A stretch of DNA of 64,000 nt from Hermodice carunculata (Eukaryota; Annelida; Polychaeta; Eunicida; Amphinomidae), in NCBI GenBank assembly GCA_964020975.1, contig OZ026628.1:58868108-58932107 (forward strand), given 5' to 3'. Of the stretch, positions 1 to 12,355 are shown one piece after another. Under the pieces are notes generated by a model that saw nothing but the letters and a program-made list of their open reading frames with translations, was not told the DNA's origin and ran no database searches. Positions within the stretch are counted from its first letter, which is position 1, and every line of letters starts with the position of its first letter. The position numbers and the translations under genes were made by a program.

Positions 1-262
1 CTGGACCTTTGGCATTTGGAGGTCACATGTAAATTACAAAAATGTGCAGTGTTGCAATACCTACAATTTTAAGTTTTCCTTGTAAATCAAAGCCTTCAAA
101 CGAAGATAAATCCATTTTGACCAGCATAAATCTATGAAATTAACGAAGAACTTGTAGAAGTGACTGCAGTCAGCATCTGGGAAATAGTGCACATGCTTTA
201 TGACGTGCGATAATCATAGAATGCACATTGACTTATATAGTATAGTGTCAGTCAGCTGGGCA

Positions 263-490
263 AAATATCATCAAAAAATACAAAAACATGCAGCGCCACC
301 AGGTGAACAAATTAGGAACTAGGAATCCCTAGGATTGTTCCTGCGTGTTATCAAAGCAATTGGGTGAGCGGCTTTGGAGAAGATTTTTTAAGCTTTGCAC
401 AAATAAGAACCAAAAAATTAATAAAAAATAAAAAAATCAATGGAGGGTGACCACTTGAACACACTTCTTAGAGACGCACTCAAGGTACAG
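263..490 (-). repeat. Fragment of tandem-core repeat family A
   Basis: On the reverse strand this contains the family-A landmarks found many times later in the window: the CAGGTGGCGCTGCA box, the 'cccaattgctttgat' box and the 'tggtcac...cca' segment. It is an isolated piece without the family ends. Bases 1-62 just before it are a fragment of another repeat, matching the reverse complement of about 10880-10930 over roughly 38 bases. Confidence 0.8.
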
Positions 491-747
491 TACCACCACG
501 TTTGAAGTCGAAAATGTAATTGTAAATGGACGGATGACAGTCAACTCAGTCCTAAAAGCTCCGCCTGAATAGAAAATCAGCTGAGCAGAAAAACAGCTGC
601 AGCTTAGCCTTTGTCCTAAACCTTGCTTATATACCAATGAAACAAATCCCACATGGCCTTAGTGTATACCTGTTAAATGCTGTGTCCATAAAATATTCAT
701 AAAATTAGGACTTTGTAGTTTATTCTCTACAATTGGCAATCTTGAGC

Positions 748-751
<4 letters not shown>

Positions 752-808
<57 letters not shown>
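752..808. repeat. (AT)n microsatellite
   Basis: Uninterrupted AT dinucleotide run of about 57 bases. Flanking sequence shows no gene signal. Confidence 0.97.
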
Positions 809-811
<3 letters not shown>

Positions 812-1162
812 ACCACAAAGGCCCTAAGAGACCACTTATCCAGCCACAAATACCCCATTGAGATAAGTAAAATCCACCAATTTTGGCAAGATTACTGCAA
901 CTGTTTTCATAAAATGAGTTTAGAAAAACTGAATATGTTTATGATATCAACAGATAAACATCTGACTGCCAGATGGAATTGGGTGTAATAATAATATTGT
1001 AGAGACATGCATGTATGAATCTAAATAATGGATGGAAATTCAAACTAGAGGCTATCTGTTGGCCAGGTGGCACAACAATCAACATTCCTTTGGGAGACCA
1101 CCTGCTTTATGTGACAATTTTTGGGTGTGTCCCAGGGGTGGTCTCTCAAAACAGTTTTTACT

Positions 1163-1184
1163 GGAGAGAGAGAGAGAAAGAGAA

Positions 1185-1271
<87 letters not shown>
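1163..1271. repeat. (GA)n microsatellite
   Basis: GA dinucleotide tract of about 109 bases with a few AAAG interruptions at its left side. Open frames across it are low-complexity artefacts. Confidence 0.97.
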
Positions 1272-1274
<3 letters not shown>

Positions 1275-1363
1275 GCATGGAAAAGATAGCACAATGTTCT
1301 CAGAGAGTGGTCTTAAAAATATATCCAGTCTCTCATAAGAGGATTCTCTCAAGGCAGGTACCG

Positions 1364-1365
<2 letters not shown>

Positions 1366-1422
<57 letters not shown>
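1366..1422. repeat. (TA)n microsatellite
   Basis: TA dinucleotide tract with one ATGT interruption. From its end to about 2730 I see no gene, only AT-rich sequence with a short 'cagtatagagag'-type interspersed repeat around 1690-1820. Confidence 0.95.
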
Positions 1423-2734
1423 ACCACAGAAGTTCAAGGTCTTCATGTACAATAGGCCTACAGTTTATGGGTTGAACATTATAATGGAATACAAGAAAAC
1501 AGTGCTGAAGACCATTTCATGATCTTCATCCAGTAAAAATTATCTCCAGCAGAAGCACTACATGGAGCAAAATTCTTTCTGTATTGAAACAGGTTCCACC
1601 ATCAAAACTACTGTTCAATACATGTGTAAAATCTGTTATGAACTCCAAAATGGGAAACAGTACAACCTCCCAATACCGATAATCCTTGGGACCGGAAAAA
1701 GTGTTTGGTATAGGGCAGTTTGCTTACATTGGAAGTATATATTTGGGACCGAGAAATGGTGCTCAGTATAGAGAGTTGTTCAGTATACAGAGATGTTTGG
1801 TTTAAGAGGTTTTACTGTACGTGACAGTAATCTGTTGTCAGCCCTCTACCAATCCCAAATATGATTTCGCTTCTTCGAGGTCAAATTTTGGTTGAAGAAA
1901 TACTATTAGATCATTAGGCTCATGTTCCACGTGGTACATTGAGGCATCTAATAAGTAAGATTAAGATTACAACCTGTTCATGAGAATGATTTATTGATGA
2001 AAGTAGTTCACAGATCCAATGTTGTAGTATGACACACAGACTACACATGCAAGTAGATTATTAGCCAATTACTAATGCTCCCATAGTCTGCATTGCTGGA
2101 TCAATTGGCAGTTCATGGATCAATGTCAAAAAGCATCACTAAACTGTAAATACAAACTAATGTCTGTCACAAAATATTTAAATGTATAACGCGAAAACAG
2201 TTTAAAGCATTTCACCTTCTGTTAAGGTACTATGGATTAGTTATCCCTTAAAGCTGGGATTAATCCTGCAAAATAATTTGAATTCACAAAGAGAATGTGT
2301 TTATTACCAAATGAAATGAGACTGACATTCCCAGCTATGATCCACAAATATTGATACAAAATGCACATACATGTATTCCTAACACAGAAACGTGTCATGT
2401 CATTCAGCATTTCACAGGGGTAATAAATGTTTTAACTAGACATAATTTTTGTTTGCAATCATAGAAACTGCAAAAAAACTAGTCTTACAGTTTGTTGTGC
2501 TTAAATACATGGGTACATTATGTCATTACATGTGGATGCAGAAATTTAAAGTTCACGATTACTTTTGAGTCATTGAAAAATAGATGTACATGGAGTGAAG
2601 AATTGTCCTCTTCAGGCACATGTCAAAGTGAACAGTTTTGCACTAATCTCAAGCCTTGTCATACGACATGATAGCACCCACATCTACATGTAAATACTGT
2701 TTCACTGTTTTTAATTGAAACAAGATATGTTTGT

Positions 2735-4650
2735 AAAACATAGATGCCCCCGCCCTCATTACCCTTGCCCTCGCTACCCTATTGATTGTGGTGGATCGGG
2801 CATCGTGACCTTACAAAATTAGTGAAGGTTGATCACACTTCAGTGTCAGAAAACTGTATCAAGGTCACCCATCTTCATTCTCAACCTAGTCTTTATCGGG
2901 AACCATAAAGCTGTGCAATATAAAAGTCATAGCTCTAAAGTTTAAGTTATCATGCGGAAATCATGAAACCATATTAAGTAAAGTGGCTCTGTGACGTTTG
3001 TAATTTGGTCAAGGTTACCCCTCTTTGATTAGCCCCGAATATGGACTATAATCTTGTACAATAGAAAAGTCCTAGCTTCAAAACCTCTTCAGTTATCATG
3101 CAGAAACCAAAGTTAAATCAGGTGAATATGCTACCTTGGAATTTAGATCAAGGTCATTAAACTTTACATTTCTTTTAGCCCTTAACAGGGACTATACAGC
3201 GGTTCAGTATCCAAGCCCTTGCTCACAAACTTCTTCAGTTATTGTGCAAAAACCACAGGAAGTCTACTGTCTGTGTGTGACCCTCACAACTGGGTCAAGG
3301 TCACAGATCTAGAAACTCAAACTAGCCCTTATAGGCAACCATAAAGCTGTGCAATATAAAAGTGCTACCTCTAAAATGCAAGTTATCATGCAGAAACAGT
3401 ATTCAACCAAGTAGCTCTGTGACCTTTGAAATTAGGTCAAGGTCACCCATCTTCAAACTTGACCTAGCCCCTAACACCGACAATTATCCAGTGCAATATA
3501 AAAGTCCTAGCTTAAGAACCTCTTCAGTTATCATGTGGAAACCAAAGTTAACTCAGGTACCAATGTGACCTTGGAAATTAAATCAAGGTCACCAATCTTT
3601 AAACTTCTTCTAGCCCTTAGCAAAACTATAGACCTGTAAAGTATCCCAGTCCTAACTTAAAAACTTACTTGAGTTATTGTGCAGAAACCACAGGAATTCT
3701 ACAATCTCTCTGTGACCCTGAAAACTGGGTCAAGGTCACCCATCTTCAAACCCAACCTAGCCCTTACAGAGAACCATACAGCTGTGCAATATAAAAGTCC
3801 TAGCTCCAAGATATAAGTTATCATGAAGAAAGCATAAAACCATATTCAGTAAAGTGGCTCTGTGACCTTTAAATTGAGGTCAAGGTCATCCATCTTCAAA
3901 TATCACCTAGCCCTAAAGATGGACTATAATCCTGTGCAATATAAAAGTCCTAGCTCAAAAACCTCTTCAGTTATTGTGCGGAAACCAAAGTTGACTAAGG
4001 TACCAATGTGACCTTGGAAATTAGGTCAAGGTCACCCATCTTTGAACTTTGCCTAGCTTTTGACTAGAATTATACAGTTGTACACTATCGAAGTTCTAGC
4101 TCAAAAACTTCTTGAATTATTGTGTGGAAACCACAGGAATTCTACAATCTCTCTGTGACCCTGAAAACTGGGTCAAGGTCACCCATCTTTGAACTCAGCC
4201 CATTCTTACAGAGAACCATAAAGCTGTGCAATATAAAAGTCCTAACTCCAAGGTACAAGTTATTATGCAGAAAGCATAAAACCATATTCAGTAAAGTGGC
4301 TCTGTGACCTTTAAAATGAGGTCAAGGTCATCCATCTTCAAACTTCAGCTAGCCCCAAATATGGACTATAATCCTCTGCGATATAAAAGTCCAAGCTTGA
4401 AAACCTCTTCAGTTATTGTGCGGAAACCAAAGTTAACTCAGGCACCACTGTGACCTTGGAAATTCAGTCAAGGTCACCCATCTTCAAACTTTGCCTAGAT
4501 TTTGACTAGAATGATACACTTGTATAGTATCAAAGTCTTAGCTCAAAAATTTCTTGAGTTATTGTGCAGAAACCACAGTCTACGGACCGACCGACTGACC
4601 GACATGTGCAAAGCTATATGTCCCACCTTCTTCGAAGGGGAGCATAATAA
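2735..4650 (+). repeat. Tandem-core element, family B (higher-order trimer array)
   Basis: Twelve monomers of about 146 bp, each containing a TCAAGGTCA-type box, have that box near 2851, 3008, 3150, 3296, 3436, 3583, 3729, 3882, 4026, 4172, 4321 and 4468. Every third monomer is most alike, so the real period is a trimer of about 440 bp repeated four times. The left edge is the motif 'aaaacatagatgccccc'. The right edge is a CCGACTGACCGAC-like stretch followed by a small hairpin (ccttc-ttc-gaagg) near 4629-4641. This architecture resembles Helitron/Helentron-derived HINE or bivalve 'pearl' elements, but the family assignment is inference. No protein is encoded. Confidence 0.85.
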
Positions 4651-4792
4651 AAACAACAGTTTCTTGTACAAAAATACAGTTCATGGAAGCAGTTATGGCA
4701 AAGTCACCTGTTACTACTGGTAAAAAATTTCCTGTAGAAAATAGGTTATTTATGTCAACTCAATCTGTACAAGGATCACTATCAATTGTTTA

Positions 4793-5017
4793 AACTCATT
4801 CCATACCAGTCTCCTATTTTTCCGTATATTTACCAAGATTTAAGACGGCAATCGCATATTTAAATTCTTCATGAAAAGAGCTTTCATTTAAGTTCAAGCA
4901 TGCCTATTGTCCTGTCAAGTCATGCTACAGCTGCCACAAAGGCAGCTGTAGCATGACTTGCCAGGCAGTGCCAGAACCAATGACCAAGGCCTGTCACCAC
5001 AGTGTTGAATGAGTTAA
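4793..5017. mobile_element. TTAA-flanked MITE with internal hairpin (piggyBac-like)
   Basis: Ends match as inverted repeats (TTAAACTCATTCC on the left, GAATGAGTTAA on the right), both carrying TTAA as piggyBac-type elements do. Near the right end is a perfect hairpin, arms 4916-4935 and 4941-4960 (20 bp) with a 5-base loop. The segment next to the hairpin (CACTGCCTGGCAAGTCATGC on the reverse strand) recurs in the 98-bp array at 54.2 kb. Non-coding; the superfamily call rests only on TTAA and the end motif. Confidence 0.6.
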
Positions 5018-5665
5018 GTGAGAAAACTTATGGTCAACTCTGTTTGGTGCATAGCTATGTAATGATCACACATGATGAGTTGCGGTTTGTTTTGATGTAT
5101 GGAAGACTGGGGATTACCATTACCATCAGGTAGTGACTGCAATTAAAAACTGTCTCAAATGAACAACGAGACAGTGAATTACAGTAACGTTTCGCTCATG
5201 AGAAGGGACATTTCTTTGCTACAGGATTGCCTGCATTCCAAATCCATTTATGTCTGCAGAAAATTGAGTTAATATATTTCTTTACTCTTTTGCATGTACC
5301 AATAAGGATTTTCTATAGTTGAAATTACAAACAAAACACATAATACATGACCAAAAAAAGAAAAAGAAAAAAGAAAATACCAAAAAGGTCCTTCCTTTGC
5401 TTTCTTGGAGTGAGAAACATCCCAACCTCAAGGCCACTTGACCTGGTATTGTATTCTGGTTCTGGTATGACTTTTCTTTTATTTAATGAGTTTTCATTTC
5501 ATTAATCAGATTCAGAGTTAAAATAATTATGTTTGTTCCAATCACTGGCAAAAGGTCCCCACATGTGTAATTTGAGTGCGCTGCCAAGCATTGAAAAACC
5601 CAAAAGTGAACGCAACTGTTTGTCAACAAATTAATGATTCAAAGCATGTTTGAAGGAACCCATTT
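5018..5665. other. No gene seen; 3' flank of the zinc-finger gene
   Basis: AT-rich sequence with an A-rich tract near 5350-5380. On the minus strand an AATAAA hexamer at 5483-5478, about 185 nt beyond the zinc-finger stop codon, is a candidate polyadenylation signal. No other structure found. Confidence 0.5.
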
Positions 5666-7158
5666 CTAATTACAACTGTATGTATGGTCATGCTGTGTTT
5701 GTTTAGGTAAAGACTGAACTTGGTATGGTTTCTGACCTGTGTGAGTTCTCATGATGTGTTCCCTCAAATACTGCTTAGCTGCAAATCTTTTCTTACATAT
5801 TGTACACTGGTATGGCTTCTCACCTGCGTGATTTCTTATATGTACATTTAGAGACACCTTAGCCTTAAACCGTTTGTTACATGTTATACACTGGTATGGC
5901 TTCTCACCTGTGTGAGTTCTCATATGTTGTTTTAGACTTCCTCTACGTGCAAACCATTTGTTACATGTTGTACACTGGTATGGCTTCTCACCTGTGTGAG
6001 TTTTCATATGTTGTTCCAGACATACCCTAAGTGCAAACCATTTGTTACAAGTTGTACACTCATATGGCTTCGCACGTGTATGAGTTCTCACGTGTTCTTT
6101 CAGTGATTCAATTTTGTGAAAACTTTGGTCACATGCTGTACACTTGAATGGCTTGTCACCTTTGTGAGACCTTGTGTGTTTTTTCGGATATGCATTTTGT
6201 GTAAATGTATTGTTGCACAATGTATATTGGTTTGGCTTCTCACCCGTGCGAGTTCTTGTGTGTTTCTTCAGATTCCCACTAGGTGCACACTTTTTGTTGC
6301 ATGGTGTAGCCTTGTGTGGCTTCTCATCTGTGTGTGTTCTTATGTGTCGTCTTAGACTAGCCCTATATGGAAATTTCTTTTCACATTTTGTACACTGGTA
6401 TGGCTTCTCACCTGTGTGACTTCTCATGTGTTGCTTCAAATACTGATTAAGTGCATACGTTTTCTGACACACTGGACACTGGTATGGCTTCTCACTTGTA
6501 TGAGTTATCATGTGTTGTCTTAGATTCTCCATAAATGGAAACCATTTGTCACATTTTGCACACTGGTATGGTTTCTCACCTGAGTGAGTTCTCATATGTC
6601 TTTGCAGGTATGAAATATTCCTAAACTTTTTACCACACGTTGCACACTGGTATGGATTTTCACCTGTGTGATTTCTCATATGTTGTTTTAGACACCCCCT
6701 ACGTGTAAACCATTTGTTACATGTTGTACACTGGTATGGTTTCTCACCTGAGTGAGTTCTCACATGTCTTTTCAGGGTCGAAATATACGTTAACTTTTTA
6801 CCACATATTGTACACTGGTATTGCTTATTGTCCATGCCAGGTCTTTCATCTGCAGTAATTCCAGGGCTACTATTATCCCCATTTCGTTCATTGGTGCACA
6901 GTAAATTCTGGGTATTTACCACACTATCACGACCTGTTTCACCTGAAGGATGTCTTGCGCTAGTACTAAGGTGGATGCCACCTGCAGACGATAGCTCTTC
7001 TCTGAAATACTGCTGTGCATCTTCAATTTTGTAAATTTGTTGTTGCTTTTGAATATATCCACTGTCTTGGTGATGTTTTCCAGGTGATTTCACATCGTGC
7101 TTCCATTGGGGGAGGTATTCAAGGTTATTATCCCCTCCACAGCCAGCAGTATGGATAT
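5666..7158 (-). CDS. C2H2 zinc-finger protein, finger-encoding last exon
   Basis: This is the second coding exon of a probable nuclear DNA-binding transcription factor. It starts after a good acceptor (tgtctgttttag) and continues exon 8427-9594 in phase 1: the split codon G|AT gives Asp. A linker of about 113 residues precedes 13 tandem C2H2 fingers of 28 residues with TGEKP-type linkers, roughly residues 503-868 of the deduced 886-aa protein. Fingers 7 and 8 have lost the first zinc-binding cysteine (HKATPC, NQYTLC), so 11 look able to bind zinc. Finger 13 has one extra residue between its histidines. Fingers 2, 10 and 11 are near-identical in the CNKWF region, suggesting recent finger duplication. 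Exact DNA target unknown. The family is large and lineage-specific, so no symbol is given. Confidence 0.93.
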
Positions 7159-8426
7159 CTAAAACAGACACCAGTCACTTTTAGCTGTGGGACAGTTCTC
7201 TGAATTCAATTTGATGTTAATATTTTAATTGTGCTTTGGCTTTGTTGCTGTCCAACATTATGGCCTCAGAAAAACCCACCACAAGACTTTTTTATTCAAC
7301 CAGAGGGCTGTTTGAATATCCCATGCTCAGCTGAACCTCCTTTCCTTACAAAAACTATGTCCTTATTGAGTACAGCCATGCAAGCTAAAAAAAGCTACAT
7401 GCCTCTGGTGTTTGAGAAAAAAAAGTAGTACATGTAATGGCAACATAGTAATCAATAGGAATTTAAGCATAAGATTGAATGAATACCAAATATGTAAAAT
7501 TAGTTAAAAATCAAAAGTGTAAAACAATAACATCTTGTGGATAACTTACTTGACTCTCTGATTGACAACACTTCTACCAGATTTCTGCTGACTGAACCTG
7601 GTTATGATTAGTACAAATCAAATGGCAAATTCTGCTATAACCTTAGAAGTCAGCTCAGGTTACGTGGATCTTAAAAACAGCTAGAGTACATGTACATCCC
7701 TAACAATACAGTTCATAAATTTTAAGAAAAGATGCACACCCCATCAAGATTGAAGTGAATGTGACTCTTGCTTTTCAGAAACTTGTTGAAGCATGAAGAA
7801 ACTTCAAAAAGGTAAGCTCAGCTGATAGACAAGTCAGCTGAGCTTAAATAATAGATAATAAATTTAGGCATTTGACCTGCATCCATCGGAAACCCGATTA
7901 TGTACAGTAGTCCCCTTCTGAAAAAGCCCATCTGAAGAGAGGCCAAGTGTCCGTGCACAGTAGTGATGGTTAAATTATTTACCCCCACCCCCACCCCCCA
8001 AGCCAGGTCACCCCCTTGTAAGGCCACAAATCTGACCAGTCCATTTTGAGTGGCCATATAAGAGGGGGAACCACTGCCTCAGGATTATTTCAACATTTTT
8101 CACCTATCAGCACACAGAATATTGAGAGAGGGTGGGGTATAAATGGAAACAGGCTTCTTTATTTGAACAAATGACGGGAAACGGTGAATTTTGTGACCCA
8201 GCTGGTGTGGCACGGTAGCATACTTTCTAAGAAAAATCACCATACACTTATAAATGCCAACTCAACCTGAGGAAGGGACATGGTCCAAGAAATTCAGTAC
8301 CCTTAGTGAGCACTATCTAAAAACTCTAAATAGATTAAAATGCTGAACCATCCCGTAAGATAACCAATCACATGATCACTGGGTCAGTGGAGAAGAGTTG
8401 TATGTACATTTGTATTGCCTACTTAC
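7159..8426 (-). other. Intron of the zinc-finger gene
   Basis: GT-AG intron in phase 1, donor G|gtaagt at 8426-8421 and acceptor 'tgtctgttttag' ending at 7159. About 80 bases after the donor are shared with the paralogue at 18247 onward. Around 7900-8070 it holds a piece of an interspersed repeat with 'gtggccatataagaggg', related to sequences near 19.1 kb and 25.3 kb. Confidence 0.85.
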
Positions 8427-9594
8427 CAGATGTCTCCTCGACTAATGTTTTGCCTGCAGGACATTCCCCATTGGACAACCTAGACCGTGTCTGTGTCCAC
8501 TGTAAAGAAGATCCGTCAATGTCCTTGACCTCCAATGGGAAGGAAGTTGGGTGAGGTGAGGCAAGTTCACCCGAGAGTATATTAATTTCATTGCAGTCAT
8601 GATCAACTTTCTCTTCCTTTATCTTTATAGTCATTGTTCCATTGCATTCTATGTCTTCATCATGTTCACTGTTTAAACATTGTGCACTGGCTGTTTTTCT
8701 AGGGGGAGCTACTGGGGAGGCTTCCTGCATACTCTCCTTACATTCTGAGTCAATAGACCCAGCATGGTCTCCTTCAACTTTGACTTGAGTATGGATCATT
8801 CTGTCCTGCTGGTCATGTCCAGTGTTCTCACTGTTAAAGCTCAGGGAAGCTGTTCCTTCTCCAGGAACCACATGCCATGATTCTGTGGCCTTAAAGTTCC
8901 CCATCGTTCTGTTGTAATGTTCTTCTGTCTCCTTTTTTACATAAGCACATGAAACCACTATCCCACCACTTTCTACATGCTCCATTTCCTCTGGTACTGA
9001 ATTTGTTTGTACCTGGATAGAGAATGTTTCATCATCCTCAACTTTTACACTTGTCACCTCAATGTGTGAGCTTGATACCTGAAACTTATCTACGGTATCA
9101 TTCTTAATATTTGATACAGGTGTAACATGTGCACATGAAGAAAGTATTTCTTGAACCTTTGTGTCTTCTGTCTCTATCTCTCTCTCAGATTTGATATCTC
9201 TGATGTCTATATCTATTCCATGTGGCTCTATGTTGACTGTTTGCATGGCATTGCCACTTGAAAACAGACACTCGTCCCCTTTGCCTGAAAAAACATCTGA
9301 TTTTGTTTCTCCAGCGCACAGTTGTGATTGCACCTCTCCGCTTTCAACATGAAGATTTACTTCATCACATTTGCCTTCTTGCTCTTTTTCATCTGTATCT
9401 TGGTCCAATACACCAAAATCAAGAGCCTCATATTCTGGTTCAACTTTCATGTCCAGTGACAACTCTTCTCCATTGTCTTCTCTCTCTGGCCAACTGGCTG
9501 AATCTTTGTGGGCTATTTCCTGGGTCTTCTTCAAATTCAGTATTCTGGTATCACTGTACACATTATCAGTCACAGTACCTATTTTGCAATCCAT
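8427..9594 (-). CDS. C2H2 zinc-finger protein, first coding exon (acidic N-terminal region)
   Basis: This encodes residues 1-389, acidic and Ser/Thr-rich with no recognisable KRAB, SCAN, ZAD or BTB domain. Several psi-K-x-E motifs (MKVEPE, IKSERE, VKVEDDE, IKIKEEK) look like SUMO-attachment sites, common in transcriptional regulators. I placed the start at the ATG of MDC (9594) because that methionine is conserved in the paralogue at 17070, whereas the upstream in-frame ATG at 9603 is not. The exon itself begins at 9691 after a conserved acceptor (ttttctgttgtag), so 9595-9691 is 5' UTR and an untranslated exon must lie upstream. Donor G|gtaagt follows 8427. Role inferred from the attached fingers. 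Confidence 0.9.
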
Positions 9595-9691
9595 CCTGAA
9601 CATTTGCACTATGCTGGATGTCACAACAAAAACTCCATCATATCAGAAAGTTCTATGTCATTTTCCAGCAAATCCCATCACGTATGCACAT

Positions 9692-11870
9692 CTACAACAG
9701 AAAACATATACAGTTCAACAGCATATGTTTCCAAAAAAAAAAAAAAAAAAACCCATATGTTTCAATGTGCACATTACACATTTATTCTTGGTTTGATTTC
9801 CTAGCTTGCATGGACAAGCTCTGTTCTGTATATATATGGTGGTCACTCAGGGATAAAATTTTGAGGGTGCTCCATTGAGTGGAGTACTCTCAGAATCAGA
9901 TCGCAACAAGGTTTGGCTGTGCAGGTAAAACCTTTACAGGTGAAAATAAGATGCAGTCCACAGTTTCCTTGGCACAGTTTGCATACATGTCACACCATGG
10001 GATAAAGTGACAAGTTTTCCTGACTGAACTCATCTGTAATTTTCATTCACAATATTTATGTCCCAATGAAAAGAAATGTTGAGACACGGGATACATATAC
10101 ATATGTATTACTACTATTTTCGAGGAATGATCATATTCCTCTTTGAAAGATTGCGAGCAATGATGACCCCACTCACCTACTCCCTTTGTTGTGTGACCCT
10201 GACCTTTAATACTTTTTGGAGAGGGTGTAAACTAAGTAAAAATGTCACTGTCGATCTTGAGCCTTGTTTGGCATTTATGTGCCAAATTTGACTGAATGCT
10301 ATCCCCACGTTATGTCCGTGTGACAATACAGACATATGGTTTTCCTAGGAATTCTTTATTATATCTTATGTTATATTATGATAATATATTATTCTGTTTT
10401 TGTTTTTTTTTTGTTGGGTTTCTTAATTTCTTTCCTGCTTCTTTACCAGCAATTTTGTCGGACAATTTTCTCTGACACTTTTTATAATTTGGAAACTCCA
10501 AACTTGCCATGATTATAAATCAAGACATGAAGTCATGTCCTTTTATGAAGAAGTGTGATGATTTTGAAAATTATGCAAATTAGGGCCATTTGAAAACTTT
10601 AATTTTGAATATCTCCAAAACTATCATAACAAATCCAACTTCCTTTAATATATTTGTAACACAGCACATTTTTGTAATTTACACGCGACCTCTAAAATGT
10701 CCTTTCCTGATTGGCCTCTGAAATTTTCATCTAGCCATGAGTTTGTAAGTTTTTATTTTAATTTTGATCATGTGACCTCTAAAGGTAAAATGTCAATGTC
10801 ATTTTGCCATTTGGAATTTTCTTCATGCCATAACTTGGCCAATTTCTATTCAATTCTAAACATGCAAGAACTGAAATTGTAAGCATTGCAACACTGCACA
10901 TTTTTGTAATTTACATGTGACCTCTACAATTCCAAGGCCAAGATTATTCAGGCCTTTGAAATTTTCACCTAGCCACATTTACCATTTTTAAAGGCAGATT
11001 TGCTTTGAAACAAATCTTCTTTTCTTGTTTTTTATTAACATTAGCTGTCGTGTTCACTAAAACAATGAACATGTCTACGAATTGCTTGTCCTTAAATCAT
11101 GACGCAAATGTTCAGTGACATTTGGGTTCAGTCATAAATTTCAATGTTGGTCGACAAAACATTTCATCGTGAGGGTCTGTATTTGATGCAAATGTCTTAA
11201 ATACAGTTGAATTGAAGACTTGCATCTAATGATATTCCTGTGGGGCAAAATTAAAAAGGAAAAAAAAAAATAAACATTTCGTTTTTTTTTCACAGTTGGT
11301 CAAATTCAAGACTGAACTGTTGTCCTTAAACAGCTGGGTTTTTGAGACATATTTGCTGAATATTTAGCTTAGACAAAAGGCTAGAACTCAGAGAGACATA
11401 TATGGGTGTAGGCTCCAAAACATGTTCTTAGTAGTTACAGGCTGACGACCCTTTGATTTATTTGGGCCAATACAGCCTATGTCAAAATATTAAAAAAGAA
11501 CGTGTGCAATATGGCCAATAGTACTTCCATATGTATGACAGGTTTGCTTATGGAGAGCAAAGTGTCTGGACTGCGGAATAGGGTAATGACTAGTGAGAAG
11601 TGGTTCTGGACGAAAGAGACCCAAATACAATAAAGACAAACATGAAATAAGGCGACTGGTGCCAAAGGTTGCAGGTTCGAGTCCCGCTCGTTCCGAACAT
11701 GAAATATAACATTTCCAGCGGCATGCACACTTGAATGTTATATACTTTGCAACATTGAGTGCGAGCACAATGCAGCAGTTGTGCCGGTGTTTAGAAATGA
11801 ATAGATTGATCCAACTGTATGCAATTTTTTCCCAAAAAATATTCTGCTTGTCTCATTATCATCATAGCGA
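9692..11870. other. Intergenic or 5' intron sequence with repeat debris
   Basis: No gene seen. An A18 tract lies at 9729-9750. Bases 10420-10990 contain two related copies about 230 bp apart of an interspersed repeat with the core 'catttttgtaatttaca'; the same family is present in reverse at 1-62. A 'GGTTCGAGTCC' box near 11672 resembles a tRNA-gene B box and may be the relic of a tRNA-derived SINE. Confidence 0.5.
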
Positions 11871-11881
11871 GCGGAGCGAGG

Positions 11882-11920
11882 TCCCTCTAGCGGCCATTTA
11901 CTAAATGGCCGCTAGAGGGA
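11882..11920. repeat. Perfect hairpin, 19-bp arms, 1-base loop
   Basis: Arm 11882-11900 (TCCCTCTAGCGGCCATTTA) is the exact reverse complement of 11902-11920, separated by a single C. No transposon ends recognised around it. Confidence 0.95.
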
Positions 11921-12182
11921 TCTAGCGACCAGGTGCCACTGCTACTGCCTGATCCACCGTGATTGTCGATTCGCATCTCAGGCTACAACATATTTCGTAT
12001 ATAAATGTTCCGCTCGCTACCAGGTCGAACCTACTTCCATATTAGAAAATGAATTGACATCTTATGTTCGTTTATTGTGCTCCTACACAGGACTGGCAGC
12101 AGAACAACACAAGACTCCAGCGGCGGTAACGCGCAGAGTTTTTTGCTCTGGCCCTGGAGCTAGTAGCTCCATGCTCTGGCGT

Positions 12183-12267
12183 AGCCCCATTTCTGAGGCA
12201 TCGATGGTGTTATTTTGATATGGGCACCATCAAAACAACACCGCCGATGCCTCTGAAATGGGGCTAG
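12183..12267. repeat. Long hairpin, about 37-bp arms
   Basis: The arm starting 'agccccatttctgaggcatc' is complementary, with about four mismatches, to the arm ending 'tctgaaatggggct'; the loop is about 11 bases. A further palindrome (GGAGCTAGTAGCTCC) lies at about 12155-12169. Confidence 0.9.
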
Positions 12268-12329
12268 TTCTGGCGTAGTGGCGACTTCTGCCAGTGCAGA
12301 GCCAGGCGATATTAAATAATTCCTGAAGC

Positions 12330-12355
12330 CATGGAGCTACTGTAGTAGCTCCATG
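12330..12355. repeat. Perfect palindrome, 11-bp arms
   Basis: CATGGAGCTAC and its exact complement GTAGCTCCATG flank a 4-base centre. It shares the GGAGCTAC word with the palindrome near 12155. Confidence 0.93.

Noticed and set aside
1015-1427. Several overlapping open frames of Arg/Glu or Ser/Leu repeats
   Set aside because: They are translations of the GA and TA microsatellites; both strands and several frames are open at once.
4502-4723. Tandem arrays considered as CRISPR-like (families A-E)
   Set aside because: Units are 145-190 bp without short direct repeats separated by unique spacers, and the genome is animal.
6116-6419. Plus-strand open frames under the zinc-finger exon
   Set aside because: Antisense shadows of the finger repeats; Cys/Phe-rich periodicity comes from the minus-strand gene.
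9161-9804. Plus-strand open frames of 60-140 residues
   Set aside because: Antisense of the zinc-finger N-terminal exon or its UTR and a poly(A) tract; no conserved content.
11640-11700. Possible tRNA gene (GGTTCGAGTCC box)
   Set aside because: The B-box-like sequence has no A box at proper spacing and no acceptor-stem pairing that I can find; at best a SINE remnant.
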